Source: GCA-002733465 sp039969155
Lineage (GTDB): Bacteria; Pseudomonadota; Gammaproteobacteria; Enterobacterales; Kangiellaceae
Length of the DNA stretch: 64,000 nt
Assembly: GCA_039969155.1 (NCBI GenBank)
Contig: JBDVOJ010000090.1
Span: 1-64,000 of the forward strand
Reading direction: 5' to 3'
In this document: positions 1 through 8,725 of the stretch, in pieces
Position numbering within the stretch: position 1 is the stretch's first letter
Layout of the letters: each line of letters opens with the position of its first letter
Notes under the pieces: generated by a model
What the model was told of the DNA's origin: nothing
Databases searched by the model: none
The model's input: the letters and a program-made list of their open reading frames with translations, nothing else
Made by a program: the position numbers and the translations under genes

Positions 1-170
1 GGCGCCTTTTTCCTTGTTCGGTCATTATGCTCATGTACGGAAAATTAAAACGGCTCACGGTTATCTGTTTCGACTCCAATTGATTTGCCATTGAAACCAT
101 AAACTCGCTATCTTTTCCGGCTCCTGCGCCATGAGCAAAAAGGAGTAAAGACTTAGTTTGTTTGACCATC
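1..170 (-). CDS. Alpha/beta hydrolase, N-terminal fragment (cut by window edge)
   Basis: Reading leftwards from an ATG at 170 gives about 56 codons beginning MVKQTKSLLLFAHGAGAGKD and running off the window. The strand-HGAGAG-loop start is the oxyanion region of small alpha/beta hydrolases of the KANL3/Tex30 (COG3571) type; the catalytic Ser and His would lie outside the window. Substrate unknown. It is not a flagellar gene, so it marks the left border of the island. It lies 187 bases beyond the cheW-like gene on the same strand, and I see no clear terminator between them. The family call rests on a short fragment. Confidence 0.7.
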
Positions 171-357
171 GATGTTCTTCTCTTTGAAATGTGTCGCTAT
201 GATTAATTTTTGCTAAGATTAATTTAATGATGGTTAACTAGGAATTACAAGAGCACTTATACTGAAGTAACTGAATGAAAACTGTTTTGAATAGGACTAA
301 GAGAAATAAATCCCAATTAGGCAAATAAACGCGTGAAGTGATTCTTAGTAGAATGCG

Positions 358-1473
358 CTACTCGACCACATTTTCGGCCAGCATATTAATTAACTCATCC
401 ACTTCCACAAGCGCGCTCATGTATTCTACTACCATTCCGGCAAACCACGGTCTTTTGGACGACCTTGCGGACCAACGAATATCGTCAGGTGACAAGTTTT
501 TGGCATCATTGACAGCGTGGCAAGCCAACGCCCAATTGGAATTATCTAGAACAATAAGGTATTCATACCCAACTGGTTCTGAAGGCGGTTTTTCTGGCAT
601 TAAAAACTTTTGCGTATCAACCACCATTAGGTTTCCACGTTCATTCGGGACTAATCCTAAGAACCATTCAGGTGTCCCCACTAAAGGCGTAACATCTTCT
701 TCTGTGAAATTGACTATCCCACCTAGTTTTACCAATGGCACAGCCAAGGGTAGTTTATGTACTTCAAAAACCAGTGTTTGAAAAACATCACCCAGCAACT
801 CCTTCATGGGCTTTGCATCTCGGTGCAAGAACGAAGCTTGCGCCACCTCAGTCGAGACAGCTTGTGACTCTTGTTGGCTGTTGTCTACCTCTGTTTGGGT
901 AGCGATTCTTGATTCGGCTGTAACGTTGCTTTCGGTGGGCTTTTCAGGTGCGACCACGCTCGCCAAGGCTATTCTATTTAGTAACTTTTCAACATTCTTT
1001 AATCGAGGATCTGGATCAGGAATACTACTATGAGCACTCTCTTGATAAGCCTTGAATTCTTTGGTTATTTTCTCGTGGTGCTGCTGTGCAACGTCATGTT
1101 TGCGTTCAGTCCCCACGGGACTAGTTTGTTGCTTTTCTTCAGAAATAGACTTCTCATTGGATTCAATCGGTGATCCCTCTTGTCCATTTTGGCTGGGCTG
1201 AGGGTCAAGGCTTTCTACCGATTTGCTTGCATCTTTTTGGTGGATTAAAGGTTCTTCGATAGAGTGACGCGTTTTTAAATTAGCCTCTGACAAAGGCAAA
1301 TTTTCTCGATGACTATCCAGAACCGCACCTTTAACGAGTGATCTCTTTCCTCTCAATGGCGTTACTTTACTGTCGGCGGTTGTTACAAGCTCAACATTGT
1401 CTTTCAGCAAGCTTTCGACGTAACTCTCCAGCTCGGATTGATTGTCAGTTACTTTAGGTTTATTCAGTTTCAT
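358..1473 (-). CDS. CheW-domain protein with long hydrophilic N-terminal extension
   Basis: 371 residues. Residues 1 to about 225 are polar, rich in Ser, Gln, Glu and Lys, and look disordered. Residues 230-365 form a CheW-like beta domain (starting VFEVHKLPLAVPLVKLGGIV, then GLVPNERGNLMVVD, and ending near GMVVEYMSALVEVDEL). CheW domains couple receptors to CheA in chemotaxis arrays. This matches the larger CheW-like protein that follows parA in Pseudomonas-type che clusters, where an ordinary CheW of about 160 residues comes next. Here no second cheW follows. It starts 21 bases after parA, so it is probably in the same operon, and a sigma28-like site lies inside the end of parA. Confidence 0.85.
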   Translation of the reverse strand: MKLNKPKVTDNQSELESYVESLLKDNVELVTTADSKVTPLRGKRSLVKGAVLDSHRENLPLSEANLKTRHSIEEPLIHQKDASKSVESLDPQPSQNGQEGSPIESNEKSISEEKQQTSPVGTERKHDVAQQHHEKITKEFKAYQESAHSSIPDPDPRLKNVEKLLNRIALASVVAPEKPTESNVTAESRIATQTEVDNSQQESQAVSTEVAQASFLHRDAKPMKELLGDVFQTLVFEVHKLPLAVPLVKLGGIVNFTEEDVTPLVGTPEWFLGLVPNERGNLMVVDTQKFLMPEKPPSEPVGYEYLIVLDNSNWALACHAVNDAKNLSPDDIRWSARSSKRPWFAGMVVEYMSALVEVDELINMLAENVVE

Positions 1474-1494
1474 TACTGGCTAATTCGAGTTCAA

Positions 1495-2280
1495 CTAAGC
1501 GACTTTGGATTGTGTCGACATTGCTAAGAGGGTATCGGCCAATTTTTGGTAGGCTTTAACGCCGTGAGTATCTGGATACAAATGACTGGGGGTGCGATGT
1601 CGACGAGATGCGTCTCTAAACTTGGTATCTACGGGTATAACTCGCTCCCATAAATGCCCTCCAAACTCGTCTCTCATATTACGTAGCGCCTTGATAGAGG
1701 CTCTGGTGCGTCTGTCGAACATGGTCGGTACTATTTTATAGTCAATACTATGGTGCTGGGCTTTAATCACCATATTTAGGGTTTCCATCATGCGTTCTAG
1801 CCCTTTAATAGCTAGGTATTCTGTCTGTACTGGAATTAACAAAAACTGACAAGCCGCTAACGCGTTAATCATTAATATCCCAAGTATTGGAGGACAATCA
1901 ATGAGCACATAGTCATAATCTTCTTTAATCAGCCCCAACACTTTACTGATCACCAGCCCCATGCCTTCACGTCCACTAAACTTTTTATCTAAGGTGGCAA
2001 GACTCAGTGAGGCTGGCATTAAGGCTATGTTCTCATTTTCAAGCTTAATAATGGTGTTCCTTACTTGCTTTTGCGATTTTGGTTCTTGCGCAAACCAGTC
2101 AAATAAACTGTAATTAAGCTTTTCACTATCATAACCAAAATAAGATGTCAGTGACGCGTGAGGATCGCAGTCCAGCATTAACACTCGAAAGCCTCGAGAT
2201 GCCAATATACCAGCCAACGCGGATACCGAAGTGGTTTTGCCTACGCCGCCTTTTTGGTTTGCAATAGTCCAGACTTTCAA
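1495..2280 (-). CDS. ParA-family ATPase of the chemotaxis cluster (ParC-like)
   Basis: 261 residues, the usual length. The deviant Walker A box KGGVGKTT is at residues 10-17, and the Walker A' / switch region YDYVLIDCPP lies in the middle. ParA-like proteins encoded between motD and cheW (ParC in Vibrio) position chemotaxis arrays at the old pole and partition them at division; this role is inferred from the conserved place in the che operon. There is no parB or parS site nearby, which argues against plasmid or chromosome partitioning. It starts 15 bases after motD. Confidence 0.88.
   Translation of the reverse strand: MKVWTIANQKGGVGKTTSVSALAGILASRGFRVLMLDCDPHASLTSYFGYDSEKLNYSLFDWFAQEPKSQKQVRNTIIKLENENIALMPASLSLATLDKKFSGREGMGLVISKVLGLIKEDYDYVLIDCPPILGILMINALAACQFLLIPVQTEYLAIKGLERMMETLNMVIKAQHHSIDYKIVPTMFDRRTRASIKALRNMRDEFGGHLWERVIPVDTKFRDASRRHRTPSHLYPDTHGVKAYQKLADTLLAMSTQSKVA
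1532..1558 (-). promoter_or_regulatory. Possible internal sigma28 (FliA) promoter inside parA
   Basis: On the minus strand, TAAAGCCT (1558-1551) is followed by 11 bases and then GCCGATAC (1539-1532). This is the exact E. coli FliA geometry (TAAAGTTT, 11 bases, GCCGATAA). It lies about 59 bases before the start of the cheW-like gene but inside parA codons, so it could be chance. Confidence 0.4.
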
Positions 2281-2295
2281 GAGTTCTCCACTCAG

Positions 2296-3243
2296 CTATT
2301 GATTATTTTCGTTTTCCGGTGATTCTTTGCCGCGAATCAAGATTCCACCACCGGGTAACCTGATTATCTCATACTTTTGTTCTTCTTCTTTGACTAATCC
2401 CGTTTGCTCATTCTGCGGTTGATTAGCAGCAGTACGATCGGAATCAAGTTGCGGCGCAGCCTTAGGAACACTTTGCTTTCGCGAGATTGAAATAACCACT
2501 CTACGATTTTGTTGGCGTCCCGCAGCTGTTGCATTATCGGCTATTGGTTGATATTCACCATGGCCTTCAACACTCAATCGATTTGGTTGCACACCTAAAT
2601 TTTGCAATTTGCGTACCACCGCCACACCGCGAGCGCTTGAAAGCTCCCAATTTGAAGGAAATTTAACCGTATTAATCGGAATGTTATCGGTGTGTCCATG
2701 CACCAAAATAAGTTGCAGATTGGTATTTAAGTGTTTTGCCAATTCATCCATTAGCGGATCGGCATCTTGATTCAAGAGGTCACTTCCAGACGGAAACAAT
2801 AAGGCACTTTTTAAAACAACATTGATCCAATTGGCATCAGAGTTGATTTCCGCTAAATCTTGATCAATTAAATCTCCGAGACTTGCTTGTAAACCACTTT
2901 CAAGCTCCCTAAACTCCTCGGTGCTGGCAAAATTTTCCGAGTCAATGCCATCATTCTCTTGTTGAATATTATCAACTTCTGGAAATTCCGTTTCATCTCC
3001 TGTAATCGGTTGCAAACTTTTAGCGGGATCGCCAATTGGCACTATTTCTGTACTTCTTGACGGTGTATCGAATACCCCTTCCAACGATTGTGAGAGGATT
3101 TTGTACTTACTCACATTGACTTGTGAGATCGAATACATTACAACAAAAAACGCAAATAACAGAGTAATAAAATCAGCGTAAGAGATAAGCCATCGGCCGA
3201 CCTCTTGTTCATCAACATCAATATTATTTCTAATTCTACGCAT
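2296..3243 (-). CDS. motD: Flagellar stator protein MotD (MotB family)
   Basis: 315 residues. A short basic N-terminus leads to one membrane helix (about residues 18-42, WLISYADFITLLFAFF) with the ion-binding Asp at D24. An acidic periplasmic linker follows, then an OmpA-like peptidoglycan-binding domain (about residues 170-255, with GHTDNIP, LSSARG and QNRRVVI). The last 60 residues are hydrophilic. It pairs with MotC to form the torque-generating stator anchored to the cell wall. The longer linker and the place beside motC and parA fit MotD rather than MotB. Confidence 0.92.
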   Translation of the reverse strand: MRRIRNNIDVDEQEVGRWLISYADFITLLFAFFVVMYSISQVNVSKYKILSQSLEGVFDTPSRSTEIVPIGDPAKSLQPITGDETEFPEVDNIQQENDGIDSENFASTEEFRELESGLQASLGDLIDQDLAEINSDANWINVVLKSALLFPSGSDLLNQDADPLMDELAKHLNTNLQLILVHGHTDNIPINTVKFPSNWELSSARGVAVVRKLQNLGVQPNRLSVEGHGEYQPIADNATAAGRQQNRRVVISISRKQSVPKAAPQLDSDRTAANQPQNEQTGLVKEEEQKYEIIRLPGGGILIRGKESPENENNQ

Positions 3244-3272
3244 TTTTATAGTGCCATTAAGGACTAGTTAAA

Positions 3273-4025
3273 TCAGCTTTTTCTGCCAGCATACCCTTCT
3301 AACTTCATCTCTATCACTCGCGGATTTTCACCTTCCGCAATACAGGCTATTCCTTCAAGGATCATTTCCATATATTGAGATTTTTCAGAAATTGTTGCTC
3401 TTAACTTGTGATAAATGGGCAAATAAACAAGGTTTGCAAATCCGACCCCATAAATTGTTGCCACAAACGCAGTCGCAATGCCCTGCCCCAGTAACTCTGG
3501 ATTACTTAGATTACCCATCACTTGAATCAATCCAAGCACCGCACCAACGATCCCTATGGTTGGAGAATAGCCGCCCAGTGATTCAAATACACGTGATGCT
3601 GCAAGCAGTTCTTTGGCGGTCACATCCAACTCGATATACATGGCATTTCTTATGGTCTCAGGATCGTTACCATCGACCAGCATGTTAAGGCCTTTCAAAA
3701 TGTAAGGATCAAGACTTTGATCGATGCTTTTTTCCAACCCGAGTAAACCTTCACGTCGAGCCAAATGACTCCAAGCCGTCACTTTTAAAATACCTTCGGC
3801 AACCGGCTGCACCGGAGGCTTAAAAACCCATTTAAGAATTTTTAGCGCTTTAATAAAAGTCTTTAAATGAGTTTGAATCATGACGGCTCCAAAAGAACCG
3901 CCTACCACAATGACAAAAGCGGCTAAATTGAGCAAAGCTCCAATACTGCCGCCTTCAAGAACCTGACCTCCAAATATCGCCACGAGTGCTAGTAATAGCC
4001 CGACGATGGTTAATCGATCCATCAA
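3273..4025 (-). CDS. motC: Flagellar stator protein MotC (MotA family)
   Basis: 250 residues with four membrane segments (about 5-22, 33-52, 153-171 and 184-205) and a cytoplasmic loop between the second and third that contacts FliG. The conserved Pro of the MotA family is P155 in GGYSPTIGIVGAVLG. With MotD it makes the ion channel of the motor. The start overlaps the cheB stop by 4 bases, indicating translational coupling. The driving ion cannot be read from the sequence with certainty; MotCD of Pseudomonas is proton-driven, while the MotY encoded further on is found with both sodium and proton stators. Confidence 0.92.
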   Translation of the reverse strand: MMDRLTIVGLLLALVAIFGGQVLEGGSIGALLNLAAFVIVVGGSFGAVMIQTHLKTFIKALKILKWVFKPPVQPVAEGILKVTAWSHLARREGLLGLEKSIDQSLDPYILKGLNMLVDGNDPETIRNAMYIELDVTAKELLAASRVFESLGGYSPTIGIVGAVLGLIQVMGNLSNPELLGQGIATAFVATIYGVGFANLVYLPIYHKLRATISEKSQYMEMILEGIACIAEGENPRVIEMKLEGYAGRKS

Positions 4026-5080
4026 ACCTCCTTCATAAGTGCACTCGCAAACTGCTCAATTGAAAGTTCTTTTTCAGATAATCCAGCTCTGGCGACAGAC
4101 ATTGGCATACCGTAAACCACGCATGAAGCCTCATTTTGTGTCCAAATTTTTCCACCGGTCGCTTTAATTAGTTTACTACCTTCGGTACCGTCAGCCCCCA
4201 TACCAGTGAGAATAATCGCTAGGATTTTCCCAGCAAAGACTTTGGAGGCGGAGCCAAAGGATACATCAACACTCGGTGAAAACTGAAGTCTTGCATCTGT
4301 GGGTCTTATTCTGATTCGTGCATTTTTACCGCGCCCTTCAAATATCATTTGTTTGCCACCAGGTGCGACATAAACATGTCCAGCTTTCAATGGCATGCCG
4401 TCTTTAGCTTCACAAACCTCTAACTGACATAAACCGTTTAATCTTGTAGCGAACGCACCGGTAAAAGTACCGGGCATATGTTGAGTAATGGTAATCGGAC
4501 ACGGAAAATTGGCGGGCAAAGGAATCAGCAGTTTTTGCAGTGCTACCGGTCCGCCGGTAGAGGCTCCAATTGCGACTAAGTCATAATTTGAAGCTGATGA
4601 AGTCGTCTTGGCTTGGTAAGTAGGAAATGGCTTCGGTTTATTTACCGCAGCTCCAGTGGGTGCAGCTGAACCACGCAGAGTTCTAGCCTTTCCCAACTCC
4701 CGAATCTTATCGCGCAGTTGATTAACTAGACCATCAGTATCACTAGAAAGAGACTCATAAGACTTAAGCAAGAAATCAGTCGCTCCGGCATCCAGAGCAT
4801 CGAGAGTTACTCGCGCGTTGTCATAGGTTAGTGATGACAACATCAAAACTTTGGCATCGCAAACTTTAACAATCTGCTTTAGAGCAGTAACACCATCCAT
4901 CACCGGCATTTCAACATCTAAGGTAATGACATCCGGCTTTAGCTTCTCTGCTTTATCAATTGCCTCGCGACCGTTATTGGCAATGCCAATTACTTTAATA
5001 TCATTGGCACTGTTTAAAATTGAACCGACACGACGACAAAAAAATTGAGAGTCATCAACAATAAGAACCGTTATTGCCAT
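4022..5080 (-). CDS. cheB: Chemotaxis protein-glutamate methylesterase/deamidase CheB
   Basis: 352 residues. The receiver domain (1-120) has acidic residues D9-D10, the phosphorylation site D55 and K106. A linker of about 40 residues leads to the methylesterase domain (165-350) with the Ser-His-Asp triad visible at S174 (GASTGG), H201 (TQHMPG) and D297 (GMGADG). It removes methyl groups from receptor glutamates for adaptation and opposes CheR, which is encoded far off at 55846-56652. It sits between cheA and motC in the usual Pseudomonas-like order and overlaps motC by 4 bases. Confidence 0.96.
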   Translation of the reverse strand: MAITVLIVDDSQFFCRRVGSILNSANDIKVIGIANNGREAIDKAEKLKPDVITLDVEMPVMDGVTALKQIVKVCDAKVLMLSSLTYDNARVTLDALDAGATDFLLKSYESLSSDTDGLVNQLRDKIRELGKARTLRGSAAPTGAAVNKPKPFPTYQAKTTSSASNYDLVAIGASTGGPVALQKLLIPLPANFPCPITITQHMPGTFTGAFATRLNGLCQLEVCEAKDGMPLKAGHVYVAPGGKQMIFEGRGKNARIRIRPTDARLQFSPSVDVSFGSASKVFAGKILAIILTGMGADGTEGSKLIKATGGKIWTQNEASCVVYGMPMSVARAGLSEKELSIEQFASALMKEV

Positions 5081-5117
5081 TAATTAGATCCCTAATACTA
5101 AATTGCTGAGTATGATG

Positions 5118-7418
5118 CTAGCTAACATAATGTTTGAGTAGGCTTGGAATATCAAGAATAAGCGCAATTTTTCCATCACTAGTAATGGTTGCTCCAGCCA
5201 TCCCAGGCGTTCCTTGCAAGGATTTGCCCAAAGGTTTTATCACGACTTCTTCTTGGCCAACTAAAGAATCAACTACAAAGCCGACTGTTTGCGTTCCTAT
5301 TTGAGCAAGAACCACGTGGCCTTCTCGCTCTCTACCATTACTTTGATGTTCTTTGGACAACATTTCGTTTAAGAAAAAGAGTGGTAAGGCTTTTTCTCTT
5401 ACGACTATCATCAACTGACCATCAACAATATTTGTCTTAGTCAAATCTAGATGAAAAATTTCGTTTACGGCAGTTAATGGGAATGCGAAGGCTTGATCTT
5501 TCAACTTGACCATAAGAGTCGGCAGAATCGCTAAAGTTAATGGTACTTTAATCAGGATCTTAGTTCCTTTGCCTAATTCCGATTCGATATCGAGGGAGCC
5601 ATTCAACTGTGTAATCTTGGTTTTTACAACATCCATTCCTACACCGCGACCAGAAATATCAGAAATCTCTTTCTTGGTGGAAAAGCCCGCATGAAAGATT
5701 AAGTTGTAACATTCGTTGTCCGTTAACCGATCGGCATGCTCTTTATCCATTAGTCCTTTGTCGACCGCGATTCCTCGCAAGATATCCGCATCCATACCCT
5801 TACCATCATCTTCGATAATGAGCATGATATGATCGCCTTCTTGCGCAGCTGACAAAGTAATTGTTCCAGCTCTAGTTTTGCCCGAATCAACTCTAACATC
5901 AGGCATCTCAATTCCATGGTCAACAGAGTTCCGAACCAAATGAACTAACGGATCGGCAAGCGCTTCGACTAAGTTTTTGTCTAAGTCGGTTTCTTCACCA
6001 ACCATTTTTAAAGTAATTTCTTTCTTTAAACTACGTGCTAAATCTCTAACCACTCGAGGGAACCGACCAAAAACCTTCTTAATCGGCTGCATACGAGTCT
6101 TCATCACTGCACCTTGAAGATCACCAGTGACAATGTCTAAATTGGATACAGCTTTACTTAAGTCTTCATTGTTTTCCATTGCAGCTGAAACAGTCTTAAG
6201 TCTGTTTCTAGCCAATACTAACTCACCAACCATATTCATAATATCGTCTAACCGCTTAGTATCAACTCGTACTGTTGCCTCGGTAACCACCACTGGTGGC
6301 TTTTTGGCTTTAGCAGGTTTAGCCGACTCTTTTACTGGGCTAGTCGCTTTTGGCTGTGCTTTTGGTTGTGCTTTTGGTTGTGCTTGCGGCTTAGGTTTAG
6401 CCACTGGTTTGCTAGTTGCTGCTGGTTTAGGGGTTACTTTATTTTCGGCAGGTTTACTTGCTGCAGGCTTCGTTGGTGTAGCTTTAGCTGTTTTTCCAGA
6501 GTCTGTCGACGAAACATTATTGGCAGGCCCTTTCCCACTACCATGAAGTTCATCGAGCAACGCTTCAAATTCAGCATCATCAATCAAATCATCGGAACCT
6601 GACGAATCGCTTTTTGAAACCTGAGGAGTAGCCGCTTTACTGGGCTCGCTCGCTGTTACCGCGCCGCCCTTGCCATGCAATTCATCGAGTAGTGCCTCAA
6701 ACTCATCATCGGTAATGTCATCACCAGCTGCGGGCGCTTTAGCTTTAGTTTCAGCCGCGGCGGGTTCACTTTTAGCAGGAGAACTCGCGTTAAATTTACC
6801 ATCCCCATGCAACTCATCGAGCAAAGCCTCGAATTCGTCGTCTGTTATGTCATCACTTGTACTTGGTACGGCACTATCTGTAGAAGCCTCATCTTGATTT
6901 TTGCCTTGAAGTTCATCAAGCAGCGCATCAAATTCATCATCGGTGATCTCGTCGTCTGCCCCAGCCTCGTCACTCAAGGACTCTTCTACAACTTGCTCTA
7001 ATGGCTCGACATCTTCAGAATCTTCACCTGCAGGCTTAGCAAACTGACCTAAATGTTGCAAGAATGCTGGATCAGCATCCTCAGGATCTTCACCACCTTT
7101 TACTGAATCGAACATTTCATTGATGATATCGAGGGATTGCAAAATATTGTCCATCAAGTCAGCATCCGCGACTCGATCACCGTTTCTTAATATATCAAAA
7201 ATATTTTCAGTAATGTGGCAGATATCAACTAGGGGTTTTAAGTTTAGGAACCCCGCACCACCTTTGACAGTATGAAAACCGCGGAATATACCATTGAGTA
7301 AATCCATATTCTGCGGTTCGTTTTCTAGTGCTACTAGTTGTTCGGAAAGTTCTTCAAGGATCTCTCCAGCTTCAATAAGGAAGTCCTGCAGTATTTCTTC
7401 GTCAGCTTCAAATGACAT
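5118..7418 (-). CDS. cheA: Chemotaxis histidine kinase CheA
   Basis: 766 residues. The P1 HPt domain (about 1-115) has phospho-His H49 in GFHTVKGGAG. The dimerisation domain P3 starts near 380, the ATPase domain P4 has the N box around LVRNSVDHGIE and G boxes EDDGKGM and SGRGVGMDVV, and a P5 CheW-like domain ends the protein. I see no ordinary P2 domain. Residues 130-300 instead carry four copies of a motif like ITDDEFEALLDELHG (about 157-172, 191-205, 235-249, 278-293), followed by a Pro/Ala/Lys-rich linker with QPKA repeats (about 344-358). It phosphorylates CheY and CheB. It starts 11 bases after cheZ. Confidence 0.96.
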   Translation of the reverse strand: MSFEADEEILQDFLIEAGEILEELSEQLVALENEPQNMDLLNGIFRGFHTVKGGAGFLNLKPLVDICHITENIFDILRNGDRVADADLMDNILQSLDIINEMFDSVKGGEDPEDADPAFLQHLGQFAKPAGEDSEDVEPLEQVVEESLSDEAGADDEITDDEFDALLDELQGKNQDEASTDSAVPSTSDDITDDEFEALLDELHGDGKFNASSPAKSEPAAAETKAKAPAAGDDITDDEFEALLDELHGKGGAVTASEPSKAATPQVSKSDSSGSDDLIDDAEFEALLDELHGSGKGPANNVSSTDSGKTAKATPTKPAASKPAENKVTPKPAATSKPVAKPKPQAQPKAQPKAQPKATSPVKESAKPAKAKKPPVVVTEATVRVDTKRLDDIMNMVGELVLARNRLKTVSAAMENNEDLSKAVSNLDIVTGDLQGAVMKTRMQPIKKVFGRFPRVVRDLARSLKKEITLKMVGEETDLDKNLVEALADPLVHLVRNSVDHGIEMPDVRVDSGKTRAGTITLSAAQEGDHIMLIIEDDGKGMDADILRGIAVDKGLMDKEHADRLTDNECYNLIFHAGFSTKKEISDISGRGVGMDVVKTKITQLNGSLDIESELGKGTKILIKVPLTLAILPTLMVKLKDQAFAFPLTAVNEIFHLDLTKTNIVDGQLMIVVREKALPLFFLNEMLSKEHQSNGREREGHVVLAQIGTQTVGFVVDSLVGQEEVVIKPLGKSLQGTPGMAGATITSDGKIALILDIPSLLKHYVS

Positions 7419-7429
7419 CTATGGCTCCC

Positions 7430-8176
7430 TTAAAATCCAAGACTGGATAATAGGTCGTCAACTTCGTCTTGTCCTTTTACAACATCGTCACGTTTATCAG
7501 CGTTAACTACAGGTCCTTCAACGCCCTCTTTTCCGGTTGTTTTGCCTTTCGCGGAGTTATATCCATCCATGCTTCCAAACATTTTGATAATGTGAACCAT
7601 ACTTTCTTCGACATCATGAACCAAAGTGATTACTTGGCGAATAACCTGACCCGTTAAATCTTGATAATCTTGCGCCATCAGCACTTCGGTGAGTTCAGCA
7701 TGTAACTCATCGGCATCATTTTTGTTCTTTTCTAAGTGAGACTCTATTTTTTTGCAGAGCCTTCTAAAGTCCCCTGGTTCCAACTCTCTTGAATAAAGTT
7801 TCTTCCATTCTTTGAGTAGTTCTTGTGAGTCTTTCGCCATGGTATTGGAACGCTCTGTGCAACTTTCCACTTTATCCATGGTTTTATTAGCCGCGATTTC
7901 AGTCTTTTCAATCACATAATTTAGGCGCTCTTTCGCATCAGGGATCTCCGATGCTGCGATATCGGTAATTCTTGAGTCCATCTGAAAATTGGTCAGTGCT
8001 TCATGTAAATTCCGCGTCAACTTTCCGATTTCTACAAATAAGTCTTCATCGCCACCAGTGGCAAGCGAATCGATAAGCTCTTGTGCATCTTCAATTTCAT
8101 TGTTTTCCAGGTGAACTAAAAGTTCTCTGGTTTGATTGATGGTCTGAGAAAGCCTGTCTTTATCGGATAAATTCAT
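7430..8176 (-). CDS. cheZ: CheY-P phosphatase CheZ
   Basis: 248 residues, largely helical. The catalytic segment reads MAQDYQDLTGQVI, with D173 and Q177 matching the conserved Asp/Gln pair four residues apart in CheZ (D143/Q147 in E. coli). The C-terminal tail QDEVDDLLSSLGF is the CheY-binding peptide of the family and resembles the FliM N-terminus. It dephosphorylates CheY-P and so sets motor switching. It lies between cheY and cheA in one transcription unit. Confidence 0.95.
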   Translation of the reverse strand: MNLSDKDRLSQTINQTRELLVHLENNEIEDAQELIDSLATGGDEDLFVEIGKLTRNLHEALTNFQMDSRITDIAASEIPDAKERLNYVIEKTEIAANKTMDKVESCTERSNTMAKDSQELLKEWKKLYSRELEPGDFRRLCKKIESHLEKNKNDADELHAELTEVLMAQDYQDLTGQVIRQVITLVHDVEESMVHIIKMFGSMDGYNSAKGKTTGKEGVEGPVVNADKRDDVVKGQDEVDDLLSSLGF

Positions 8177-8213
8177 TTTAAAAGGGGTCCTTTAGGGCTA
8201 TGCTAAGAGCATC

Positions 8214-8600
8214 TTAACCGTCAATGCGCTCAAAAATCTTTTGTAGTTTTTCGTCTAAGGTTGCTGCTGTAAATGGTTTAACAATATAACCATTCACCCC
8301 AGCTTGAGCCGCTTCAATAATTTGTTCTCTTTTGGATTCTGCGGTCACCATTAGCACAGGTAAAGATTTTAACTTGTCATCAGCTCTAACCGCCTTCAAC
8401 AGGTCAATTCCTTGCATTCCTGGCATATTCCAATCAGTAACTAAGAAATCAAAATTTCCAGACTGAAGCATAGGAAGTGCGCTATTGCCGTCATCGGCTT
8501 CTTGAGTATTTGTAAACCCCAAGTCTCGTAATAGGTTCTTGATAATCCTACGCATAGTAGAAAAGTCATCAACAACCAGGATTTTCATGTTCTTATCCAA
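8214..8600 (-). CDS. cheY: Chemotaxis response regulator CheY
   Basis: 128 residues, a single receiver domain: acidic pair D11-D12, phosphorylation site D56 in VTDWNMPG, Thr in MVTAE and Lys in YIVKPF. CheY-P binds FliM and FliN to change motor rotation. The start codon is TTG at 8600. Marine gammaproteobacterial CheY proteins usually begin with DKNMKI, and the strong ribosome site GGAGATTTATC lies directly before this TTG, so I prefer it to the ATG at 8588. The same 11-base leader precedes a flagellin gene at 37294. It lies 125 bases after fliA. Confidence 0.96.
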   Translation of the reverse strand: MDKNMKILVVDDFSTMRRIIKNLLRDLGFTNTQEADDGNSALPMLQSGNFDFLVTDWNMPGMQGIDLLKAVRADDKLKSLPVLMVTAESKREQIIEAAQAGVNGYIVKPFTAATLDEKLQKIFERIDG

Positions 8601-8725
8601 GATAAATCTCCGTCTGAATACTTTATGAACGATTAAAGTTTTGACTGTTTTGAAAGTTAATTAGTGTTCTTGTTCACTTGGTCTGCAAACAACCGTGTGC
8701 CTACAATTAATCTAGTCTAAAAATG

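Noticed and set aside
338..781. Open frame of 147 codons on the plus strand
   Set aside because: It lies antisense to the CheW domain of the cheW-like gene, and its protein has no recognisable family features.
6127..6546. Open frame of 139 codons opposite cheA
   Set aside because: It is the complement of the repeated Ala/Pro/Lys linker of CheA; the low-complexity frame is open only because of that bias.
6537..6950. Repeats in cheA as a possible CRISPR-like or intergenic array
   Set aside because: The repeats are in frame, imperfect and coding; they are protein motif repeats.
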